From positions 1-39,901 of the forward strand of contig CAMVRE010000007.1 in NCBI GenBank assembly GCA_947169825.1: a DNA stretch of 39,901 nucleotides, read 5' to 3'. This stretch comes from an uncultured Verrucomicrobiota bacterium. Lineage in GTDB: Bacteria > Verrucomicrobiota > Kiritimatiellia > RFP12 > UBA3636. Each line of letters begins with the position of its first letter. The first letter of the stretch is position 1. Positions 6,319 to 13,900 of this stretch are shown piece after piece. The notes under the pieces are model-generated. The model did no database searches. It was not told the origin of the DNA and was given only the letters and a program-made list of their open reading frames with translations. A program made the position numbers and the translations under genes.

Positions 6319-7479
6319 CTAGAACGCGGCCAGCGGCGGACGGCCCGGGACGAGGGCCCGGAGGAAGTCCTCCACGGGCAGGACGAGGATGCCGTCGCTC
6401 AGGAAGCGCTCCTCCCCGCGGTAGAGCAGGACCGGACGCGCCTCGGGGTAGTCCTCCCGGAAGGACTTGAGCCCGGCGAAGTCGTCGGGCCGGAGCACGG
6501 CGGCGTTCTTCACCTCGATGGCGGCGAAGTCGCGCTCCCCGTAGAGGACGAAGTCGACCTCGACGCCCGCCCGGGTGCGCCAGTATCCGAGCGTGTCCGG
6601 TGCGCCGGAGCAGTCGTTCCAGGCGCGCAAGTGCTGGAAGACGAGCCCCTCGAGGGCGGCGCCGTCGATCTCCGACGGCCGGTCGAGCGGCCCCTTCGGA
6701 CGGAGGGCGCGGAAGACGCCGCAGTCGAAGAAGTAGAACTTCTCGTGCGCGACGAGCTCCCGCTTCGCGCGCTTGGAGAAGACGGGAAGCCGGACGCCGA
6801 TCATCAGGTCCTCGAGGATCTTCAGGTAGCCGTCGACCGTGGTGCGGCCGACCTGGCAGTCGCGGGCGATGTCCGTGGAGACGAGCTGCGAGCCGTGCGA
6901 GAAGGTCGCGGCCTCGAGGAAGCGCGCGAACGGGTCGAGGGAGCGGACGAGCCCCTCCTGCACGACCTCCTCCCGGATGTAGAGGTCGAGATAGGCGGCC
7001 AGCGTCGCCGTGGCGGACTTCGCCCCGGCCACGACGGGAAGGAGTCCGTTCCGCAGGGCCCGGTCGAGGGAGAATGCGTCCCCCAGCTCCGCCGCCAGGA
7101 AGGGATGCATGGAAAGCCTGAGCGCGCGGCCGGCGAGAAGGTCGACGCCCGCCTTCTTGAGCTTCCGCGCGCTGGAGCCCGTCAGGACGAAGCGGACCTT
7201 CCGGTGTTCCTCGATCAGCGAGTGGACCACGTCGAGGATGGCGGGGACGCGCTGGACTTCGTCCACCACGAACGTCCTGGCCTTGGGGTGCGCGTCGACG
7301 AACTCGCGGAACCGTTCCGGATGGGGCTGGAACATCCGGAGCGTGGCGGGCTTGAGAAAGTCGAGGAACACGGCGTCGGGCAGCGTCTGCTTGAGCCAGG
7401 TCGACTTGCCCGTGCCGCGCGGGCCGAACAGGAAGAAGTGGTCCCTGGGTGCGGAAAGAAAACGGCGGATGGCTTTCAT
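6319..7479 (-). CDS. AAA_14/DUF4143 ATPase with C-terminal nuclease-like domain
   Basis: A 386-residue protein. Walker A is GPRGTGKS (19-26), Walker B TFVVDEVQ (69-76), sensor FVLTGSSARKLKK near 97-109. A winged-helix/DUF4143 region follows at roughly 160-290. The C-terminal PD-(D/E)xK-like motif is well kept: GVEVDF (305-310) then AIEVK (320-324). It is the canonical form of the family of which the 4490-5695 gene is a diverged member; the two are not close copies. The function of this family is not established. The ATG at 7479 is only 9 nt from a strong -10 element. The gene is framed by a 66-bp direct repeat on both sides, as if it were one unit in a repeat-bounded segment. Confidence 0.93.
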   Translation of the reverse strand: MKAIRRFLSAPRDHFFLFGPRGTGKSTWLKQTLPDAVFLDFLKPATLRMFQPHPERFREFVDAHPKARTFVVDEVQRVPAILDVVHSLIEEHRKVRFVLTGSSARKLKKAGVDLLAGRALRLSMHPFLAAELGDAFSLDRALRNGLLPVVAGAKSATATLAAYLDLYIREEVVQEGLVRSLDPFARFLEAATFSHGSQLVSTDIARDCQVGRTTVDGYLKILEDLMIGVRLPVFSKRAKRELVAHEKFYFFDCGVFRALRPKGPLDRPSEIDGAALEGLVFQHLRAWNDCSGAPDTLGYWRTRAGVEVDFVLYGERDFAAIEVKNAAVLRPDDFAGLKSFREDYPEARPVLLYRGEERFLSDGILVLPVEDFLRALVPGRPPLAAF

Positions 7480-7488
7480 GAGGTCGGC

Positions 7489-7517
7489 ATTCTCCCACGG
7501 AATCCGTTCGTTGTCAA
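7489..7517 (-). promoter_or_regulatory. Promoter of the second ATPase gene
   Basis: Minus-strand TTGACA (7512-7517), 17 bp, GAGAAT (7489-7494) preceded by TGG. The -35 is a full consensus. Nine nt separate the -10 from the ATG, so the predicted start of transcription is at or beside the start codon. Confidence 0.65.
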
Positions 7518-7520
7518 CGA

Positions 7521-7579
7521 AAATCCGCCATCGCTAATGGCGGATTTGCTTCGATTCCGCCAATTGGAATGGCGGATTT
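7521..7579. repeat. Three ATGGCGGATTT copies forming adjacent inverted repeats upstream of an ATPase promoter
   Basis: AAATCCGCCAT (7521-7531) and ATGGCGGATTT (7537-7547) form a perfect 11-bp inverted repeat with a 5-nt loop. A third ATGGCGGATTT lies at 7569-7579 and pairs imperfectly with ATTCCGCCA before it. The first repeat begins 3 bp upstream of the -35 of the ATPase gene, a position suited to a repressor or activator site. Confidence 0.65.
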
Positions 7580-7596
7580 CCGGCCACTCTTCCCTC

Positions 7597-7662
7597 GAGG
7601 GCGCCTGGCGATGCGTCCGCCGCGCCGGCGCCCGTCGGCGCTCGCTTCGCTCGGCCCCCTCG
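7597..7662 (+). repeat. 66-bp dispersed repeat, copy 2 (upstream of second ATPase)
   Basis: The same element as 6239-6304, same orientation, with six mismatches by eye. It runs directly into the GACGACAG-type arrays that continue to the LRR gene. Confidence 0.8.
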
Positions 7663-7679
7663 TTCGTTCGGCGACCGGG

Positions 7680-7873
7680 GCGCGACCTTTTGTCCTGTCG
7701 TCGTTTCGTCCTGTCGTCGACCGGCCGTGGAAGGGGGAAGGCCTTCCCCCGGCGAACGGCCAAGGACGACAGGATGACAGGACGACACGACGACAGGATC
7801 ACCCCCGCCCGCCTTCGGGACGAGGGGGACGATTTCTCGTCGTCCCGTCAGCTCGTCGTCTCGTCGTCCTCGC
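7680..7873. repeat. Composite GACGACAG/CTGTCGTC block around an 18-bp palindrome
   Basis: This is the rest of the 437-bp space before the LRR gene. CTGTCGTC-type units (about 7691-7720) face GACGACAG-type units (7764-7800) across the perfect palindrome GGGGGAAGGCCTTCCCCC (7733-7750). A further TCGTCGTC array follows at about 7831-7873. The order and sequence recall the block at 31.5-31.7 kb. ORFs read through it on both strands but have no recognisable content. Confidence 0.75.
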
Positions 7874-7916
7874 AGGATGCGCATCCAGATAACTTTCGAA
7901 AGAATCAATTGACCCC

Positions 7917-10900
7917 ATGAAAACCACCCTCCACCCCCTCCTTCCCGCCCTCGCGGCTCTTCTTCTTCCCTGCCCCAGTTTTGCCGAGATGCAACGCATA
8001 GGGAATTACATGTGGTTCTATTCGCTTTCTGACGATTCGGCGATAGTTACTGGAGTTACCCCCGAATCGGGCATCCTGGCAATTCCGAATTCCCTAGGAG
8101 GCAAAGCTGTGACGAGCATCGGGAATCGTGCGTTTTACGATTGTTCCAGACTGACGTCGGTCACGATTCCGGACAGCGTGACGAGCATCGGGTCCTCAGC
8201 GTTCCGGGGTTGTTCCGGGCTGACGTCAATCACGATTCCGGATGGCGTAACGAGCATTGGATACGATGCGTTCTACAATTGTTCCGGGCTGACATCGATC
8301 ACGATTTCGGATGGCGTAACGAGCATTGGATACGATGCATTCCGAGGATGTTCCGCGCTGACGGAAACTCGAATCAATATCACCGACAATGCGAAATGGG
8401 CCGAAAACTCTATCAATTCCAAACTGATGGGTGAAAGGCGACTTTTTGTCAATGGCGAAGAAGTCGCGAACTTCGTCATTCCAGATGGCGTGACGAGCAT
8501 CGCAGCCAATGCGTTTTCTGGTTGTTCCGGTCTGACTTCGATCACAGTCCCTGACGGCGTAACGAACATCGAGAATTCGGCGTTTTTCGGTTGCTCCGGA
8601 CTGACTTCGGTCACAATCCCGGACAGCGTGACGAGAATCGGAAACTTGGCATTTTCCGGTTGTTCCGACCTTCTGTTCGATACAAATACCATTTCCAACG
8701 TCAAGCTTGTCGGCGAATGGGTAATTGGATGTTCGGAATTACTATCCGGCGAATTAAATTTGACGGGGATCCGAGGAATTGCAGGTGGTGCATTTTCCGG
8801 TTGTTCCGGGTTGACATCGATCTTGATTCCGGACGGCATGACGAGCATCGGTGACTCCGCGTTTGAAGGATGTTCCGGGCTGATGTCGATTACGATTCCG
8901 GACAGCGTGACGCGCATCGGGAATTCGGCGTTTTCGGAGTGTTCCGGGCTGATGTCCGTCACGATTGGAGCGGGGCGTACTTCACTTGAAGGCGTCCCCA
9001 CATCCGTCTACGAATTCCACATTGACGGTGATTCTGAATTTTTAACTGAAATCGGCGGCGTGCTGTTCAGTAACGACGAAAGAAATCTGATTCGGTTTCC
9101 GGAGAAACAAACTGGCGAGTATTCCATTCCGGACAGCGTGACGAACATCGAAAAGTCGGCGTTTTCCGGTTGTTCCGGATTAACGTCGATCTCGATTCCG
9201 GACTGTGTGACAAGCATCGGAGACGGGGCGTTTCAGAGTTGTTCCGGGCTGACGTCAATCTCGATTCCGGACGGCGTGATGAGCATCGGAGGCGATGCAT
9301 TCTCCGATTGTTCCGGGCTGACATCGATCACGATTCCGGACAGCGTGACAAGCATCGGAAGCGGCGCGTTTGAAGGTTGTTCCGGGCTGACATCGATCAC
9401 GATTCCGGACAGCGTGACAAGCATCGGAAGCGGCGCGTTTGAAGGTTGTTCCGGGCTGACATCGATCACGATTCCGGACAGCGTGACGAGCATCGGAGGC
9501 GGGGCGTTTCAGAGTTGTTCCGGACTAACGTCAATCTCGATTCCGGACAGCGTGACGAGCATCGGGGACAGCACGTTTTCCAGATGTTCCGGGCTGACGT
9601 CAATTACGATTCCGGACAGCGTGACAAGCATCGGGTATTACGCGTTTTACAATTGTTCCGGGCTGACGTCGATCACGATTCCGGACAGCGTGACAAGCAT
9701 CGGAGACGGCGCGTTTGAAGGTTGTTCCGGGCTGTCATCGCTTGTAATCGGAAAAGGCGTTACGAACATCAGGACATATGCGTTTCGGGGTTGTTCCGGA
9801 CTGGTATCGGTTGCGATACCGAGAAGCGTTACCAGTATCGGACAGGGAGCATTCTACGGTTGTTCAAGTCTAGGGAAGATTCTTCTTCCTTCATCCTTTG
9901 ATCTTGGGTCGGACAACTGGAGATTGGCGGGATCCCAAATTACCCGGTATCAGATTGCTGTCGATTTCTCCGCGAATTCCGGAACGTTAGCGGGACAAAA
10001 AACATGGTTGCCTGTCGAGGTTCTGTCAGAATATGGGAAATTTGGCAGTTTTCCAAGCCCTTCTAGATTGGGATACCTGTTTTCAGGATGGGAATTACAT
10101 GGAGCCATCATTCAGACAAACAATATCGTGAATGAGACAACAAACCATGTCGTTATAGCAAGATGGGCCCCCATTGAATACCGCGTTACATTTGATGCAA
10201 ACGGAGGAATGCTTGGCGAGGGCGAAGAATCGAAAGTGGTGGCGTTCGGCGCGGCGTATGGTGTGCTGCCCACGCCGACATTCGAGTCACACTCCCTCAA
10301 GTGCTGGAGTCTTGACGGTTCAGCCGTCACCGGGCAGACCATCGTTGCCACGCCTTTTAACCACGTCCTCGTCGCTGAATGGAACATCGGTATTGGCGAC
10401 GGCGTCTGGGAGTTTCCGGAAGGAGATGGCCCCATCGCGCTCGGCGAACCGCTCGTCGCGCCGTCGGGCGAGATCGTGATCCCCGACAAGATCGACGGGC
10501 GGCCGGTGGTGGAAATCGGCGCGGACGCCTTCGCGGGGAACGCGTCGATTACCTCGATCACGATTCCGTCGAGCGTGACGAACATCGCGGACGGCGCGTT
10601 CGCGGGATGTACGGGGCTGAAGACGGTTGCGGTCGATTCGCTGCGCGGCAACCGTTTTGCGGCGTTCCTGCCGGACCTCGCGGAAACGGTGGAGCGCGTG
10701 GTCTTCCGCGACGGCGTGACGGCGATTCCCGACAACTTCTTCAAGGGCTGCACAGCGCTGCGGACGATGGACCTCGCGGAGAGCGTGGTCGACATCGGGA
10801 CGAACGTGTTCGAGGCGTGCAGCGCGCTGGAGACGGTCGTCTCGAACGGACTGGAAATCTGCGACGGATGGGTGCTCGGGATGGCGAACGGCGCATCGGC

Positions 10901-13900
10901 ACCGGCGGATCTGGTAATCCCCGAAGGCGTCCGCGGGATCGCCGCGGGGGCGTTCGAGGGCGAATGGGGCATCGGGACGATGTCGCTGCCGGAATCGCTG
11001 CGGTTCGTCGGCGCGCGGGCGTTCAAGGACTGCACGTCGTTGGAAAGCATCTCGGTGCCGGAGGGCGTCGCGAAGATCGACCGGGAGGCGTTCCGCAACT
11101 GTACCTACGCGCAGGGGCTCGCGCTGCCCGGGACGTTGCGCGAGATCGGGGACGGCGCGTTCGCGAACGCGTCGATGCTGATGGGCGCGACGATTCCCGA
11201 CGGGGTCGTGTCGGTCGGCGAATGCGCCTTCTCGAACTGCTGGCGGATGCTGTCGGTCGCGATCCCGCAGAGCGTGGAGCGCGTCGGCGACGGCGCGTTC
11301 GCGGACTGCCGGCGCGTCGCCGGCGTCACGGTGCCGCTGCACGTGCGGCCGATGTCGGAGCTCTTCCCGGCGGCGTATGCCAGCCTCGAAACCATTTCGA
11401 TTTCGAGGCTGGATCTAGAGGCGCTAGAGCATCTAGAAGGTCTAGAGAGCGAAAACGCCATTCAGGCATACATCGCCTCGCGGCAGATGGTGCCGGACGT
11501 GTTCAAGGGGTGCGCGGCGCTGGAGGGGATCGAGCTGCCGGCGTGGGTGCGCAACGTGTCGGACGGGGCGCTGGAGGGATGCTCGGCGATCGCGTCGCTC
11601 GAGCTTCCGGATGCCGTGACGAACGTCGGCGCCCGGGCGTGCGCGGGGATGGCGGCGCTCGAATCGGTCGCGCTACCGGCGTCGCTCGTCTCGATCGGGG
11701 ACGAGGCGTTTGACGGCGACGCGGGGCTCGCGGCGCTGAACCTGCCGGAGGGGCTGCGGACGATCGGCGAGCGGGCGTTCCGGGGGCTCGTGCCGCTGGC
11801 GCGGGCGGAGATTCCGGGAAGCGTCCGGGCGATCGGCGACGGAGCGTTCGCGGGATGCGCGTCGATCCGCGCGGTGTCGATCCCGGGCGATGCGGGGACG
11901 GTCGCGGCGGCGTTCCCGGACTGCTACGCGGACATCGTGTCCGCGACGGTCGTCGCGGAGGACGGCTCGCCCGGAGAGCTCGCCCCGCCGAAACTGACGG
12001 CGGGGCTGTTCGAGGGGTGTGCGGCGCTTACGAGCGTGGAGCTGCCGGCGGAGCTGGCGGAGATCGGCGCGGAGGCGTTCGCGGACTGCACGTCGCTCGC
12101 GGAGATCGGCCTCCCGGCGGCGGTGACGAACCTCGGAGAGCGGGCATTCGCGGGGTGCGGGACGCTTTCGTCGATCGCGCTCCCGAAGAGCCTGGAAGAG
12201 CTGCGGGACGGGACCTTCGCCGGGTGCGCGGCGATGGCGGAGATCGTCGTGCCGGAGAGCGTCCGGCGGTTCGGGAACGGGATATTCTCCGGCTGCACGC
12301 TGCTGCGGTCGGTGCGGTTCGTCGGGAACGCGCCGGACTACGGCACGGCGGACGGCGGCCCCTACGCCGGCGTTCCGGCGGGCGCGAAGAGCTACGTGGC
12401 GAACGGCTCGAAGGGCTGGGACGGCATCGCGACGTCGATGGCGCTGCCGGAATACTGGCCGGCGGACACGACCTACGAGATCGCCTTCTGGACGCCGAAC
12501 CGCTGCGCCGTGTCGTTCGACGCGAACTACGAAGGGGCGGGCGAGCCCGCCGAGGTGGAGCAGGTGACGGGCACGAGCTACGTGCTGCCCCCGAATCCCG
12601 TGCGTCTCGGCGCGCGATTCGACGGCTGGTGGACGGCGCCGGAGAACGGCGCGCGGATCACGGCCTCGACGCAGGTGACGGCGACGCGTCCGCACACGTT
12701 CTACGCGCACTGGACGATGAACCGCTACTACGTGCACTTCGACGCGAACGGCGGGAGCGGGACGGCGGAGCCGGTCGAGATGACGGTCGGGACGCCGGCG
12801 CCGCTGCCGCCGTGCCCGTTCGCGAAGGTGGCCCACGACTTCGCGGGCTGGGCGACGGAGCCGGGCGGCGAGGTCGTCTACGCGGACGGCGCGCAGGTCG
12901 CGGACCTGGCCTACACGCAGAATGCGGCCGTGACGCTCTACGCGGTCTGGCAGGCGCGCGACTGGACGCTCGCCGACTACCTCGACGCGCCGGGGCTCGC
13001 CTTCGAAACGGCGGGCGGCGGCGCGTGGGGCCCGGACTGGAACGACGCCAAGGCGGGCGGCGTGTCGTTGCGATGCGACGGGCTCCCACCCTCTGCCGCC
13101 GGAGGAACCGTCGAGGCCACGCTTCGCTCGACGGTCGTCGGCGCGGGCACGCTCTCCTTCTGGTGGAAGGCGAGCTGCGAAGAGATGGACGACGAATACG
13201 GCGACTGGTTCGACTACGCGGCCTTCTCGGTCGACGGCGTCGAAACCGCGAAGATCGCCGGCGAGAGCGGCTGGCGGAAGGTCGAGTGCGCTGTCGAGGG
13301 CGCGGGCGAGCACGGGCTCGTCTGGGCCTTTGTCCGAGACGACTACGACGAGGATGGCGCCGACTGGGAGAACGCGCTCTGGGTGGACGGCGTCGAGTGG
13401 ACCCCGGCGCCGGTGACGCTCTCGTTCGACGCCGGCGGCGCCACGGAGGGCGCGCCGCCGGCGGCGGTCGTGAAATACGAGGGCTACGCGCTTGCGCTGC
13501 CCGGACCGGGCACGCTCGCCGATCCTCCGCGCGTCTTCGCGGGATGGAGCGACGGCGAGAGCGTCTACGCCGCCGGCGCGACCTATGTCTTCGGTTCGGC
13601 GGACGCCGTCCTTACTGCGGTCTGGACGCTCCAGACCTGGACGCTCGCCGAGGCGGTCGACGCGCCGGCGCTCGTCTTCGCGACGGGCGGCGACGCCGAC
13701 TGGGCGGTCGACGCGACGGCGGGCTGGACGAACGGCGTCTCCGCGAAGAGCGGGAGCGTTACGAACAGCCAGGCGTCCTGGATCGAAACGACGGTGAGCG
13801 GCGCCGGAACGCTCTCGTTCCGCTGGAAGGTGCTGGGCGGCATCTACCGCAACACCCCCTTCGCCTACGCCAAGGCAGAGGTGGACGGGACGCCGGCCTC

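Noticed and set aside
7917-9900. Regular repeats read as a possible CRISPR array
   Set aside because: The units are 69-bp codon-phased LRRs inside an open frame with variable positions spread through the unit; there is no constant repeat with unique spacers and no cas gene.
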